From CAYZJV01 sp964482325 (GTDB lineage: Bacteria; Spirochaetota; Spirochaetia; Sphaerochaetales; Sphaerochaetaceae), in assembly GCA_964482325.1 (NCBI GenBank), contig CAYZXD010000013.1, forward strand, positions 1 through 58,781: a stretch of 58,781 nt of DNA. Direction: 5' to 3'. A program made the translations under genes and the position numbers. Shown in pieces: positions 7,501-16,882 of the stretch (positions are counted from its first letter, which is position 1; each line of letters starts with the position of its first letter). The notes below the pieces were generated by a model, which did not search any database, was not told where the DNA came from, and worked only from the letters and a program-made list of their open reading frames with translations.

Positions 7501-7775
7501 TATTTGCAAGTCCTTTTCCAGGAAATGCTTGACAGAAATTATCTTCCGTCGAGCTTTTTTTATGATGCGAGTATCTCCTACATAATTCAATTTTATTATT
7601 AAATACATAAGTTTTACGCTTTTCGGCGGGGAAAATTTAACTTTTTTCTCAATTTTAGGAGTGTAAATATATATTTTATTCATGGATTACTTTTATTCTT
7701 TCAATTTTCGAATAGAGATTGTATAATTATCCAGTATATTTCATAATACAAAAATAAACTTTTTAGGGGGTTGCT

Positions 7776-9380
7776 ATGAAGAAAACTATTGTGATGCTCT
7801 GTGCATTGATGCTCCTTGTTCCCGCTGCCATGTTTGCAGGAGGAGCTCAGGAAGCAGCTGCACCAGCTAGTGCTGAAGATTCAAAAATGGGAGGAGTTCT
7901 CGTATTTGGACGTTCAGGCGATTCAGTAAGTCTGGATCCCGGTCGTGAAACCGATGGAGAATCTTTCTATGCGAGTACTGCAGTATTTGACACCTTGGTC
8001 GAATTTGTACCGGGAGAAACTGCTGTACAGCCGGCATTGGCTACGAGCTGGGATATCTCAGACGATGGTCTGGAATATACTTTCCACTTGAGAGAAGGCG
8101 TGAAGTTCCATGATGGCACTCCATTCAATGCTGAAGCCGTAGTATTTTCATTTGAACGACAGTTCCAGGAAGATCATCCCTACTATGATCTGGGACCGTG
8201 GAAGTATTGGGGATACATGGATATGGACAATATCGTGAAAGACGTTGTCGCTGTCGATGAATATACGGTCAAGTTCCACCTGAAGAAGGTTGAAGCTCCG
8301 TTCATTGCTAACTTAGCCATGGATTTTGCTTCGATTGTTTCTCCCACTGCTGTTGAGAAACTCGGTGAGGAATTCAAGAATAATCCAGTAGGAACTGGTG
8401 CTTTCAAGTTTATCTCATGGACAAAAGACTCTGACATCGTATTTGAAAGAAATGCAGACTATTGGGGTGGGCCGGTTTATCTTGATCGTCTGATCCTGAA
8501 GGTCATTCCTGATGCTACTTCTCGTTGGCTCGCCTTGCAGAAGGGTGAAGTAGATCTGATTGACTTCCCCTCCAACGATGATATTCCTGCCATGAGGGCA
8601 ACTGATGGTATCCAGTTGATTCAGCAGGCCGGATTGAATGTTGGTTACCTTGCTCTGAATACAGAAAAGAAGCCATTTGACAACAAACTGGTTCGTCAGG
8701 CTATGAACTATGCTATTGATCAGGAAGAGATCGTAGCTGGTGTATATGGTGAAGCTGGACAGGTTGCAAAGAATCCGCTTCCTCCTGATATGTGGTCTTA
8801 CAATGACGATATTGAAGATTATGGCCATGATCCTGCCAAGGCAAAGGCTCTCCTTGCTGAAGCTGGTTATGCTAACGGATTTTCGATGGAACTCTGGGCA
8901 ATGCCCGTTGCACGTCCGTACAATCCCGATGCTCGAAAGGTTGCAGAAATCATGCAGGCTCAGCTAGCTGAAGTCGGCATTGATGCTGAAATCATTTCGT
9001 ATGAGTGGGGTACTTATCTTGATAAGACCGACATGGGCGAACATCAGGCTGCAATGCTTGGTTGGACTGGAGATAATGGTGATCCTGATAACTTCCTTTG
9101 GGTACTGCTCTCTGCTCCTGCTGCCGAGCTTCCTGCTGGAAATATCGCACTGTGGAAGAATGCAGAATTTACTGAGCTTTGCGCTCAGGCAAAAGTCACT
9201 GTCGATCAGGCAGAACGTGATCGTCTCTACCGAGAAGCACAGGTAGTCTTCCATGAAGAAGCTCCTTGGGTCCCGATCGCTCACTCTGTTGTAACGGTTC
9301 CTGCTCAGGATTATGTACAGGATTTTGTACTGTATCCTACTGGAAAACGTGTATTTAAGCATGTCTGGATTGAGAAATAG
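7776..9380 (+). CDS. peptide ABC transporter substrate-binding protein
   Basis: 534 residues, SBP family 5 (DppA/OppA type). The signal peptide ends at MFA-GGAQE and has no lipobox cysteine, a habit of spirochaete binding proteins. The body contains family 5 hallmarks: FGRSGDSVSLDPGRETDGES near the N-terminus, then YTFHLREGVKFHDGTPFNAE and FERNADYWGG. It captures di- or oligopeptides (less likely nickel or glycosides) in the periplasm for the permease genes that follow in the same operon. AGGGGG lies eight bases before the start and a TATAAT -10 element at 7722. It is the first gene of a five-gene transporter operon. The exact ligand cannot be read from the sequence. Confidence 0.9.
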   Translation: MKKTIVMLCALMLLVPAAMFAGGAQEAAAPASAEDSKMGGVLVFGRSGDSVSLDPGRETDGESFYASTAVFDTLVEFVPGETAVQPALATSWDISDDGLEYTFHLREGVKFHDGTPFNAEAVVFSFERQFQEDHPYYDLGPWKYWGYMDMDNIVKDVVAVDEYTVKFHLKKVEAPFIANLAMDFASIVSPTAVEKLGEEFKNNPVGTGAFKFISWTKDSDIVFERNADYWGGPVYLDRLILKVIPDATSRWLALQKGEVDLIDFPSNDDIPAMRATDGIQLIQQAGLNVGYLALNTEKKPFDNKLVRQAMNYAIDQEEIVAGVYGEAGQVAKNPLPPDMWSYNDDIEDYGHDPAKAKALLAEAGYANGFSMELWAMPVARPYNPDARKVAEIMQAQLAEVGIDAEIISYEWGTYLDKTDMGEHQAAMLGWTGDNGDPDNFLWVLLSAPAAELPAGNIALWKNAEFTELCAQAKVTVDQAERDRLYREAQVVFHEEAPWVPIAHSVVTVPAQDYVQDFVLYPTGKRVFKHVWIEK

Positions 9381-9406
9381 GGAATATCCCCATTTTTCTG
9401 ACTGTT

Positions 9407-9434
9407 CAATCACCCCCCGATGTGGGGGTGATTG
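9407..9434 (+). terminator. intra-operon hairpin after the binding-protein gene
   Basis: CAATCACCCCC (9407-9417) pairs exactly with GGGGGTGATTG (9424-9434) around a six-base loop. There is no long T-run directly after it. Such hairpins between a binding-protein gene and its permease genes usually stabilise the upstream mRNA or partly terminate, giving excess binding protein. Confidence 0.7.
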
Positions 9435-9463
9435 TCTGATTTTGTGTATTATTCGAGGATTAT

Positions 9464-10480
9464 ATGATCAAACATATTCTTAAGCGATTGGCACTGTTGA
9501 TTCCAACCTTGTTTGGTGTCATTACCCTCGTTTTTTTCATGATTGCTCTCGCTCCTGGTGATCCTGCACGGATCATGTTGGGTGAGCGGGCGAACGCTGA
9601 ACAGGTAGCACAGCTGCGTGTTGAACTCGGATTGGATAAACCGCTGATTCAGCAATACGGATTATATCTGTCACGTGTGGTACGATTTGATTTAGGTAAA
9701 TCTATTGCCTCGGGGCAGCAGGTGGCCAGTGAAATCGCTGAACGATTTCCAGCAACCATTGAGTTGGCATGGTATGCTATGATATTTGCTACCGTATTCG
9801 GAATATTATTGGGGGTGACGTCGGCTATCCGGCGTAATACCTGGGTCGATTACACCACTATGGGAGGTGCTCTGGTCGGGGTCTCTATGCCGGTTTTCTG
9901 GTTAGGTCTCGTCCTGATCATGATATTCTCTGTGTGGCTGAATCTGCTTCCCACCGGGGGGCGGATGAATATCCGATTCTATTTCACCCCTATTACCAAT
10001 TTTTATGTGATAGATGGCATCATTCTGTGGATTAAAGAAGGAACAGCAAAGTATCTCGTCTCAGCAATTCAACATCTGATTCTTCCCACCATCGCACTGG
10101 GAACTATTCCGTTGGCGATTATCGCACGGACCACCCGTAGCAGCATGCTGGAAGTCATGCAGCAGGATTATATTAAAACTGCCCGCTCGGCTGGCATCAA
10201 GGAACGACGGGTTATCTATCGATATGCATTGCGTAACGCCTTGCTACCGGTTATTACCGTTATCGGGCTGCAATTCGGACTTTTACTTTCAGGAGCAATC
10301 CTGACTGAGACAGTCTTCTCCTGGCCGGGTATCGGGCGGTGGTTGTATATAGCCATTGGAGCTCGAGATTATCCTGCAGTGCAGGGAGGCATTATCTTTG
10401 TTTCTGCTTTCTTTGTACTTATCAATCTTGCCGTGGATATTCTGTATTCAGTGGTGAATCCAAAAATCCGCCTACAGTAA
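9464..10480 (+). CDS. peptide ABC transporter permease (DppB type)
   Basis: 338 residues, six predicted membrane helices. The first is near the N-terminus (ALLIPTLFGVITLVFFMIAL), followed by the family signature APGDPARIMLGERA. The cytoplasmic EAA loop that docks on the ATPase is KTARSAGIKERRVIYRYALR (about residues 236-255). It forms the inner-membrane pore with the next gene product. The start has GAGGATTAT upstream. The length matches the DppB/OppB family. Confidence 0.9.
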   Translation: MIKHILKRLALLIPTLFGVITLVFFMIALAPGDPARIMLGERANAEQVAQLRVELGLDKPLIQQYGLYLSRVVRFDLGKSIASGQQVASEIAERFPATIELAWYAMIFATVFGILLGVTSAIRRNTWVDYTTMGGALVGVSMPVFWLGLVLIMIFSVWLNLLPTGGRMNIRFYFTPITNFYVIDGIILWIKEGTAKYLVSAIQHLILPTIALGTIPLAIIARTTRSSMLEVMQQDYIKTARSAGIKERRVIYRYALRNALLPVITVIGLQFGLLLSGAILTETVFSWPGIGRWLYIAIGARDYPAVQGGIIFVSAFFVLINLAVDILYSVVNPKIRLQ

Positions 10481-10496
10481 TCGACGAGGGAACACT

Positions 10497-11381
10497 ATGA
10501 AAACTACAGAAGTATTGGAAGTACCAAGAATCAAGGAGCCGACGCCGCTTCAGGAGACCTGGTACCATCTGAAAAAAAATACCGGAGCGATGATAGGTCT
10601 TGGTATCATCTCCATCTTTATTCTTATGGCGATCTTTGCCCCGCTGATATCCCCAAGGGATCCCTTGGCACAGGAAGTCTCAGAGCGTATGACTCCACTG
10701 ATGACGAACGGATATATTCTTGGCAGTGATGACCTTGGGCGTGATATGTTGTCCCGATTGATTTACGGAGCAAGAATCTCCATGACCATCGGTGTTGTTT
10801 CGGTTGGTATTTCCCTCTTTTTCGGAATTATTATCGGGGTGACCTCAGCCTTTTACGGTGGCGTATTTGACAAAATTGTCATGAGACTTATCGATATTAT
10901 GCTCGCATTTCCCTATATCCTGCTTACCATCGTCATTGTCTCGATTTTAGGCCCCTCGTTAACTAATGCGATGGTCGCCATCGGTATATCGCAGGTGCCG
11001 CGATATGCACGTGTTGTGCGTGCTTCGGTGCTTGCGGAGAAAGAAAATGATTATGTATTGGCCGAAAAGGCCCTCGGTGCCAGTAATTTTGAGCTGATGT
11101 TTCTCACCATTCTTCCCAACTGTCTTTCGCCTACGATTGTGCAGGCAACATTGGGTATTGGAGAGGCTATTCTCAATTCTGCCGGACTCTCATTCTTAGG
11201 ACTGGGAGCGCAGCCGCCTACACCGGAATGGGGCCTTATGATTGCCAGTTCCAAGCAGTTTATCACCAATGCATGGTGGATCGTTACGCTGCCGGGTATT
11301 GCTATACTGCTTGCAGTATTGGGGTTCAACCTCTTTGGAGACGGATTACGTGATATCCTTGATCCTAAGATGAGAAATTAG
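10497..11381 (+). CDS. peptide ABC transporter permease (DppC type)
   Basis: 294 residues, with an N-terminal cytoplasmic segment and six membrane helices. The family signature LGSDDLGRDMLSRLIYGAR lies near residues 76-94 and the EAA loop (AEKALGASNFELMFLTILP) near residues 185-203. It partners the DppB-type subunit. It lies 16 bp after the previous gene, with GAGGGA before the ATG. Nothing is unusual. Confidence 0.9.
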   Translation: MKTTEVLEVPRIKEPTPLQETWYHLKKNTGAMIGLGIISIFILMAIFAPLISPRDPLAQEVSERMTPLMTNGYILGSDDLGRDMLSRLIYGARISMTIGVVSVGISLFFGIIIGVTSAFYGGVFDKIVMRLIDIMLAFPYILLTIVIVSILGPSLTNAMVAIGISQVPRYARVVRASVLAEKENDYVLAEKALGASNFELMFLTILPNCLSPTIVQATLGIGEAILNSAGLSFLGLGAQPPTPEWGLMIASSKQFITNAWWIVTLPGIAILLAVLGFNLFGDGLRDILDPKMRN

Positions 11382-11396
11382 AAGGAACGACACACC

Positions 11397-12398
11397 ATGG
11401 AAGATACGAAAGACCTATTGCTGTCTATTAATAATCTCAACTTTTCGTTCGATACCCAGCGAGGTGTTGTTAATGCGGTACGGGATTTATCCATTTCGAT
11501 ACGTAAGGGAGAGACGCTCACCTTAGTGGGAGAGTCCGGATGTGGCAAATCGGTGACCGCTCATGCGATCAACCAACTTAATCCCATGCCTCCCGGACGG
11601 GTAGATAGCGGTTCTATTATATTTCGAGGGAATGACCTGCTTAAATTGAAAAAGGGAGAAATCGAGAAGTTGCGGGGCACGCAGATTTCCATGATATTTC
11701 AGGAGCCCATGACTGCACTCAATCCGGTGTTTACTGTCGGTTCTCAGATTGCTGACGTCTTTATGACACATCAGCATATCTCGAAATCCGAAGCTATGGA
11801 AAAAGCTGTAGAACTGTTTCGATTAGTAAAGATTCCTGCACCTGAACGAAGGATTCATGCCTACCCGCACCAGCTTTCAGGCGGGATGCGTCAACGTGCC
11901 ATGATTGCCATGGCTCTTGCTTCCCCTGAACCAGGACTCATGATCGCAGATGAACCGACTACTGCTCTGGATGTCACGATCCAGGCACAAATACTGGATC
12001 TGCTCAATGACCTGAAAGAAAAAGTCGGTATGTCAATTCTGCTCATTACCCATGATATGGGAGTAGTTGCAGAAATGGCAGACCGGGTAGTGGTGATGTA
12101 TGCAGGAAGAAAGGTTGAAGAGGCTCAAGTCTATGATATTTTCGAGGAGCCGCGACATCCATACACGCTGGGATTACTCAATTCACTTCCGTCCAACAGT
12201 AAGTATCAGGGGGCAAGTCGACTTGAAGCAATCACGGGAACCGTACCTGATATGAGGACGATAGGTTCTGGATGCCCATTTGAGAATCGCTGTGCGTATG
12301 CCAGTGAAATCTGTGGCAAGGAGTTTCCTAAAGAGACAGCTTTGAACGAATCTCATTCGGTATGGTGCCACAACTGGCAGAAAGTACAGGAGGATTAG
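11397..12398 (+). CDS. peptide ABC transporter ATP-binding protein (DppD/OppD type)
   Basis: 333 residues. Walker A is GESGCGKS at residues 45-52; the Q-loop, the signature LSGGMRQR (about 158-165) and Walker B LMIADEPTTALD follow in order. The C-terminal oligopeptide-transporter extension carries the cysteine cluster CPFENRCAYASEIC. It energises uptake with the OppF-type partner encoded next. It is 15 bp after the permease gene and preceded by GAAGGA. Confidence 0.92.
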   Translation: MEDTKDLLLSINNLNFSFDTQRGVVNAVRDLSISIRKGETLTLVGESGCGKSVTAHAINQLNPMPPGRVDSGSIIFRGNDLLKLKKGEIEKLRGTQISMIFQEPMTALNPVFTVGSQIADVFMTHQHISKSEAMEKAVELFRLVKIPAPERRIHAYPHQLSGGMRQRAMIAMALASPEPGLMIADEPTTALDVTIQAQILDLLNDLKEKVGMSILLITHDMGVVAEMADRVVVMYAGRKVEEAQVYDIFEEPRHPYTLGLLNSLPSNSKYQGASRLEAITGTVPDMRTIGSGCPFENRCAYASEICGKEFPKETALNESHSVWCHNWQKVQED

Positions 12399-12403
12399 TG
12401 GCA

Positions 12404-13387
12404 ATGAGTGCTTCCAAAATAATTGAAGTAAAAGACCTGAAAAAATATTTCACCATTAAAAGTGAAGGAGCGACTGAGTCCAAGGCAACACTCAAAGCTG
12501 TTGATGGAGTTTCTCTAGATGTATTTGAAGGAGAAATTCTCGGTGTTGTAGGAGAGTCAGGGTGCGGTAAATCCACCTTGGGTAAGACGATCATGCGATT
12601 GCATGATAAAACAGATGGAGAAGTGCTGTACCGGGGGAAAGATCTTTTTGCGAAGGATCCAGCTGCGATGAAAGAGATGACCTTGAATATGCAGATGATC
12701 TTTCAAGATCCCTATTCATCATTGAATCCGCGGAAGAAGGTTTCAAAGATTATCGGGCAACCGCTTGATATTCACCGCATCGGAACTCCTGAAGAACGTC
12801 TCGATCGTGTAGCTCAGTTGATGGATGAAGTTGGGCTGAATCCCCGTTTCCGATCCCGGTACCCCCACCAGTTTTCCGGTGGACAGCGGCAACGAATCGG
12901 GATTGCACGGGCACTGGCTCTTAATCCGGAATTTATTGTCTGTGATGAAGCAGTCTCGGCTTTGGATGTTTCTGTACAGGCACAGATCATTAACCTGCTG
13001 CTTGATCTCCAAGTTAAATACGGATTTACGTATCTCTTTATTGCTCACGACCTTGCCGTGGTAGAATTTATCGCCAGTCGGATTCTGGTGATGTATCTGG
13101 GACGTATTGTTGAAATTGCCGATAAAACAGAACTGGTGAAAAATCACGTGCATCCCTATACGCAGGCACTATTCGAAGCCTTTCCGGCAACGGATCCTCG
13201 AGCCCGGGAGACGAAAAAGCGTATTGTGATGGGAGATGTCCCTTCACCTATCAGTCCTCCTTCCGGGTGTCATTTTCATCCCCGGTGTCCGTATGCAGTA
13301 GAAAAGTGTCGACAGCAGTATCCGCCTCTGAAAGAGATCACCCCAGGACACTCTGCTGCCTGCTGGGTTGTTCAGAACGATACCTGA
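12404..13387 (+). CDS. peptide ABC transporter ATP-binding protein (DppF/OppF type)
   Basis: 327 residues from ATG 12404, chosen because AGGAGG at 12388-12393 is ten bases upstream; GTG 12398 is in frame and overlaps the previous stop. Walker A GESGCGKS, signature FSGGQRQRIGIA, Walker B IVCDEAVSALD and the C-terminal cysteine cluster (CHFHPRCPYAVEKC) are all present. The aligned cysteines are typical of OppF/DppF and may hold an Fe-S cluster, as proposed for some family members. Last gene of the transporter operon. Confidence 0.92.
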   Translation: MSASKIIEVKDLKKYFTIKSEGATESKATLKAVDGVSLDVFEGEILGVVGESGCGKSTLGKTIMRLHDKTDGEVLYRGKDLFAKDPAAMKEMTLNMQMIFQDPYSSLNPRKKVSKIIGQPLDIHRIGTPEERLDRVAQLMDEVGLNPRFRSRYPHQFSGGQRQRIGIARALALNPEFIVCDEAVSALDVSVQAQIINLLLDLQVKYGFTYLFIAHDLAVVEFIASRILVMYLGRIVEIADKTELVKNHVHPYTQALFEAFPATDPRARETKKRIVMGDVPSPISPPSGCHFHPRCPYAVEKCRQQYPPLKEITPGHSAACWVVQNDT

Positions 13388-13389
13388 TC

Positions 13390-13502
13390 AGGTTCCTGCG
13401 TAAGCAGGTATTTCTCTGCCCAATAGCCCAAGCGCCGTTAGCACAATACTCATGACAGCCACAGCCACGGTGCGGTGGGCATCCCGCGGCTGCTCATGAT
13501 CA
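13390..13502 (-). pseudogene. decayed copy of the 3' end of the antiporter gene
   Basis: This stretch aligns to 15058-15198, the 3' end of the intact antiporter. Both share GGTTCCTG, AGCAGGT, CTCATGACAGCCACAGC and CATCCCGCGGCTGCTCATGA in the same order, with several deletions in this copy. On the minus strand it still reads V-I-M-S-S-R-G-M before frameshifting. It begins directly after the oppF stop and ends just before the ATPase gene, so the ATPase gene lies between a broken and an intact antiporter 3' end. Confidence 0.85.
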
Positions 13503-13514
13503 CTTACAATGTTC

Positions 13515-14723
13515 CTAACGATTGACCGGTGATTCAGCGAGCAGATAATCTATGATATTCATGTGAATTATCCCATTGCGTGAACGATTGACCACATCCA
13601 TCGATAGAACCATTTTGGGATAGTTGTCATCGATCGTTTCCAGTGGGGAGAACTCTCTTTCAATCGTGGCAGGTTCTGCCAAAAGATAGGCTACCTGGAT
13701 ATAGAGCTTTTCTCTTTTTCGCATAGCTATGAAGTCGATTTCCCTGTCTTCAAGTTTCCCAACGAATATTTCATAACCTTGTTTTCGCAGGTGCAGATAG
13801 ACAATATTTTCAAGAGCTTGGCCAATGTCAAGTTCATTGTTAAAAAACAGATCCCTGAATCCGAGATCGTTGACGAAAAATTTCTCGTTTGTTTTTAATA
13901 CCGTCTTTCCCCTGATGTCAAATCTGGAAACTCCATGAATCAAGAAAGCATCCTTCGCTGCATCAAGGTATTGATAAATGGTCTCTTTTGATAGACGTCT
14001 TCCTTCGTTTTTCAAATATCTCGTGATGGCTGCTGCAGAAAACAGTTGACTACAGTTTGAGAAAAGGTATTGCATGAATCGTTTCAACAGATCAACGTTT
14101 CGGATTGAGTGTCTCTGGACAATATCACGCAACAGGATTGATTGGTACATATCCAGCAAATAGTTCTTAGCTGTCAAACTTTCATCGAACTGCAGGATAC
14201 CGGGCATTCCTCCACTTTGGATGAATGTCAGGAATTTTTCCTCTTGCGTATCAGCGGGTATATGAGGATATATCTCCTTGAAGGAAAGTGGAAGAATTTC
14301 TATTGAGAAGAACCGCCCCGTAAGATAGGTCGCCAATTCTCCCGATAGAAGAGTGGAATTGGATCCAGTGATGAAGAGCTCCGCATTCCCCTTGGCATGC
14401 AAAGAGTTCACCACTCTCTCGAATCCCTGGACCTCCTGTACTTCATCAAGAAATACAAAATACTTGCTCCCATGTATCATACGTTTACTGACGTAATCAT
14501 TGAGCACCCGATAGTCTCGAATCGATTCATACTCCATTAATTCGAAATTGATACTGATTATTTGTTCTTGTGGTACACCGTCAGATAGCAGCTGCTCTTG
14601 GATTTGTTTGAGGATGGTGGATTTTCCAACACGGCGCATTCCTGTCAGAACCTTAATGACATCTTTTCCGATAACCGAGTGAATCAGCTCAAGATAACTA
14701 TCGCGTTGAATGTACATGAGCAC
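13515..14723 (-). CDS. AAA ATPase of the DUF4143 (AAA_14) family
   Basis: 402 residues. Walker A GMRRVGKST (28-36), Walker B YFVFLDEVQ (about 88-96) and the family's ITGSNSTLLSGELATYLTGR (about 113-132) mark the N-terminal AAA_14 domain. The C-terminal half is DUF4143, with a late E-I-D-F-I-A segment that resembles a nuclease-like strand. Such genes are common, mobile and often strain-specific in anaerobes; their function is not established. It sits alone, convergent with oppF, between a decayed and an intact copy of the antiporter 3' end, which fits recent gain. The start has AGGTGC upstream. Confidence 0.85.
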   Translation of the reverse strand: MLMYIQRDSYLELIHSVIGKDVIKVLTGMRRVGKSTILKQIQEQLLSDGVPQEQIISINFELMEYESIRDYRVLNDYVSKRMIHGSKYFVFLDEVQEVQGFERVVNSLHAKGNAELFITGSNSTLLSGELATYLTGRFFSIEILPLSFKEIYPHIPADTQEEKFLTFIQSGGMPGILQFDESLTAKNYLLDMYQSILLRDIVQRHSIRNVDLLKRFMQYLFSNCSQLFSAAAITRYLKNEGRRLSKETIYQYLDAAKDAFLIHGVSRFDIRGKTVLKTNEKFFVNDLGFRDLFFNNELDIGQALENIVYLHLRKQGYEIFVGKLEDREIDFIAMRKREKLYIQVAYLLAEPATIEREFSPLETIDDNYPKMVLSMDVVNRSRNGIIHMNIIDYLLAESPVNR

Positions 14724-14807
14724 CTCTTGTTTTTACTATAAACTCACAAAGTCTTTTATACAAGTCAAAATATTAAAATAATACTAATAAGTCTTTTAAA
14801 AAATACT

Positions 14808-14936
14808 TTAGTAACCATAAGACGTTTTGTGCAGTAGGATCTCACGCAAAATATATCCATCAGCGGTGACAAGTTGCATATGTTTGACAACATGAGTTTC
14901 AATAAGAAGGATTCGATCATCAGGTGTGATGGAAGA
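14808..14936 (-). pseudogene. possible gene remnant between the ATPase and antiporter genes
   Basis: The interval 14724-15039 has no full gene. On the minus strand a 42-codon open stretch without a start codon reads ITPDDRILLIETHVVKHMQ, then LVTADGYILREILLHKTSYG and a final Y before its stop. It has a natural amino-acid composition, unlike the overlapping 62-codon frame at 14765-14953. It may be the 3' end of a deleted gene. No family was recognised. The rest of the interval shows nothing further. Confidence 0.3.
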
Positions 14937-15039
14937 TTATTCTCCTTCAACATTGATCAAAACGATTGTCAGGTGGTTACTTACCTGAATTCCCAATAAT
15001 TAGCCTGTCTTGTTTAGCTTTGTAGTTACCTTCGGCTGA

Positions 15040-16260
15040 TCAATGAGATCTATGTTCAGGTTCCTGGGTGAGCAGGTGTTTCCCTGCCCATGCAATCGCC
15101 CAAGCACCGGTAGGGGCCGTCAGCACAATGCTCATGACAGCCACAGCAAGAATGATTTCACCAGGAGCGGTGGACATCCCGCGGCTGCTCATGATCACAA
15201 GTGGAGCCGATCCGATTGCTGCTTGAACGGTTGCCTTGGGAAGATACGATATGACGATGAATAATCGTTCCTTGTAGGTGAAAGGGGACCCTAACGTGCA
15301 CATATAAGAGCCGATGGAGCGAAATATGAGTCCGATGAGGATGAGTATGATACCGGAAATTCCTGATTGCACTGCTGCTTCAAGATTCACTTCCGCTCCT
15401 ACAAGCGAAAAGAGCATGATTTCGGCAAAAACCCAGATTTTTCCGAGCTTGAGTGATATTTCATGCGCCATACTTTCACGCTTCTCAAGGATGATAAAGC
15501 CGATTGCCATGACGGCAAGCAAAGACGCGAACGGGAATCCTATGGTTTCAAGCATATCTCCCATATGCACGAGCACAATGGAAACACCGATAATCGTGAG
15601 CGCCCGTTTGGTGGCCCGTGGGTTGAATCGCTCAAACAAACGATACAGAATTATTCCGGTAATAAGACCGACAATGATGCCGCTTAACACAGCAATCGGA
15701 ATTCCTGCAGCTTGCCATCCGATATGGACTCCGGTTCCCGTGTATAAGCCGATCAGGGTACTGTACGCTACGATTACCACCACATCATCGATGCTTGCTG
15801 CGGCTAGAATCAGGGTAGGAATCCCTTTTCCCGTTCCCCGCTTCTCATGCATAAACTTGACCATCATGGGAACTACTACAGCCGGAGAAACCGCACCGAG
15901 GATGCATCCGAGGATCGCTGATTCCATTCGAGAAAGATCGAGTAGCACCGGGCCTAATAGCGTAATTGCTAGAGCTTCAAACAATGCAGGAATAAAGGCA
16001 AGCAGGAGAGCCTGTATCCCTACTTTATGCAGACTCTCTTTTGATAATTCAAACCCTGCTCGCAAGAGAATTACAATCAGTGCGATCATCCGTAAATCTG
16101 ATGCAACCTGTAACGTCTCTGGATGCATTACGTCCAACACTGAAGGACCAAGTAACATACCTATTGCCAGCATACCAATGAGACCGGGCATGCCAATTTT
16201 CCTAAATAGCCAGTCAGCTATAAGACAGAGCACCATAATTTCAGCAAGATTGATGGCCAC
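15040..16260 (-). CDS. cation:proton antiporter (CPA2 family)
   Basis: 406 residues from GTG 16260, chosen because AAGGAG at 16266-16271 is well placed; an ATG at 16311 would add 17 polar residues. About 12 membrane helices are visible. Family features include IGMPGLIGMLAIGMLLGPSV near the N-terminus, the helix-4/5 region GAVSPAVVVPMMVKFMH, and AAASIDDVVVIVAYSTLIG, whose D-D sits where CPA2 exchangers place their ion-binding acids. It exchanges Na+ or K+ for H+ at the inner membrane. There is no regulatory TrkA domain at the C-terminus. The 3' end is duplicated and decayed at 13390-13502. Confidence 0.85.
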   Translation of the reverse strand: MAINLAEIMVLCLIADWLFRKIGMPGLIGMLAIGMLLGPSVLDVMHPETLQVASDLRMIALIVILLRAGFELSKESLHKVGIQALLLAFIPALFEALAITLLGPVLLDLSRMESAILGCILGAVSPAVVVPMMVKFMHEKRGTGKGIPTLILAAASIDDVVVIVAYSTLIGLYTGTGVHIGWQAAGIPIAVLSGIIVGLITGIILYRLFERFNPRATKRALTIIGVSIVLVHMGDMLETIGFPFASLLAVMAIGFIILEKRESMAHEISLKLGKIWVFAEIMLFSLVGAEVNLEAAVQSGISGIILILIGLIFRSIGSYMCTLGSPFTYKERLFIVISYLPKATVQAAIGSAPLVIMSSRGMSTAPGEIILAVAVMSIVLTAPTGAWAIAWAGKHLLTQEPEHRSH

Positions 16261-16354
16261 AACAACTCCTTCCCACACGTATGTGTATAAGCGCAGTTTT
16301 AGACAAGGCATACAGGAGTTATTAGTGGAAAGGTTCCACGGTTGTCCCCAATAG

Positions 16355-16861
16355 ATGGGTGAAGGCGAACCCCATCGCCAGAAACATCATAGGAAACTGA
16401 AAAAGAGTCGTCAATTCCCTATGATGATTCTATTGACAGAAACAGGTGGCAGCATGTTAGTAAAAAGAGCCAATATGATAGTCAGAAGTCTCTCGGGAGA
16501 AATCGGCTGTTATGGAGCTTTGTCCCTAGAAGTTTCTGCAGACCTGATGAAAGAACAGTTCTTGCTTTCTCTTAACGAACCTTGGATGCTTTGCGATGCG
16601 AGTGTACGGGTATAGACAGGAGAATCCGGGACCGAATTAGCCAAAGATCTACTCATCGAAGGTGCCATCTCAATTCCTATGTGGTCTGCCTGGAGCGGTG
16701 GTATCCGTAATGCCTCACAGGTTTCGCTTCTCTCCCCGCATGTGCATGCAGTAGTTGCAGGCTCTGTTTTTGTCGATATTATTCGCAGTATGAGTCCTCA
16801 TGGCCCGGAGGCGGTGAGATGTGCAATTGAGAAAAAAGCACGAGATCTTACGCTGATATGA
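16355..16861 (+). pseudogene. trpA-like (tryptophan synthase alpha) remnant with in-frame stop
   Basis: One frame is open from 16355 to 16861 apart from a TAG at 16613-16615. The part around and after the stop matches the C-terminal third of tryptophan synthase alpha: M-L-C-D-A-S-V-R-V, stop, then TGESGTELAKDLL (TrpA: C-V-A-x-x-G-V-T-G-x-R-T-E-L). It continues with GGIRNASQVSLLSPH and AVVAGSVFVDIIRSM (TrpA: G-F-G-I-x-T-x-E-Q-V, then G-V-V-V-G-S-A-L-V-x-x-I). The first 85 codons are not recognisable and the full-length N-terminus is missing. No other trp gene is nearby. Another TIM-barrel enzyme is possible. Confidence 0.5.
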
Positions 16862-16882
16862 TACGATGACCCGGGAGGTCCT

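Larger units (their letters stand above)
7004..7775. other. 772-bp gene-free stretch at the prophage/chromosome junction
   Basis: No credible gene is seen; a 63-codon minus-strand frame at 7492-7683 lacks a ribosome-binding site and crosses the tRNA-like fragment. The stretch holds the RHH operator candidates, a small hairpin (ATTGCTT / AAGCAAT, 7210-7228), the 16-bp perfect hairpin, the tRNA-like fragment and the promoter of the peptide transporter (TATAAT at 7722-7727, weak -35). Confidence 0.6.

Noticed and set aside
7492..7683. 63-codon minus-strand open frame near the prophage junction
   Set aside because: It has no ribosome-binding site, is Lys/Ile-rich as expected by chance in AT-rich DNA, and its end runs into the tRNA-like fragment.
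15314..16354. 346-codon plus-strand frame opposite the antiporter gene
   Set aside because: Its Ile/Ser/Arg-rich sequence is the shadow of a membrane protein on the other strand; no family pattern or ribosome-binding site.
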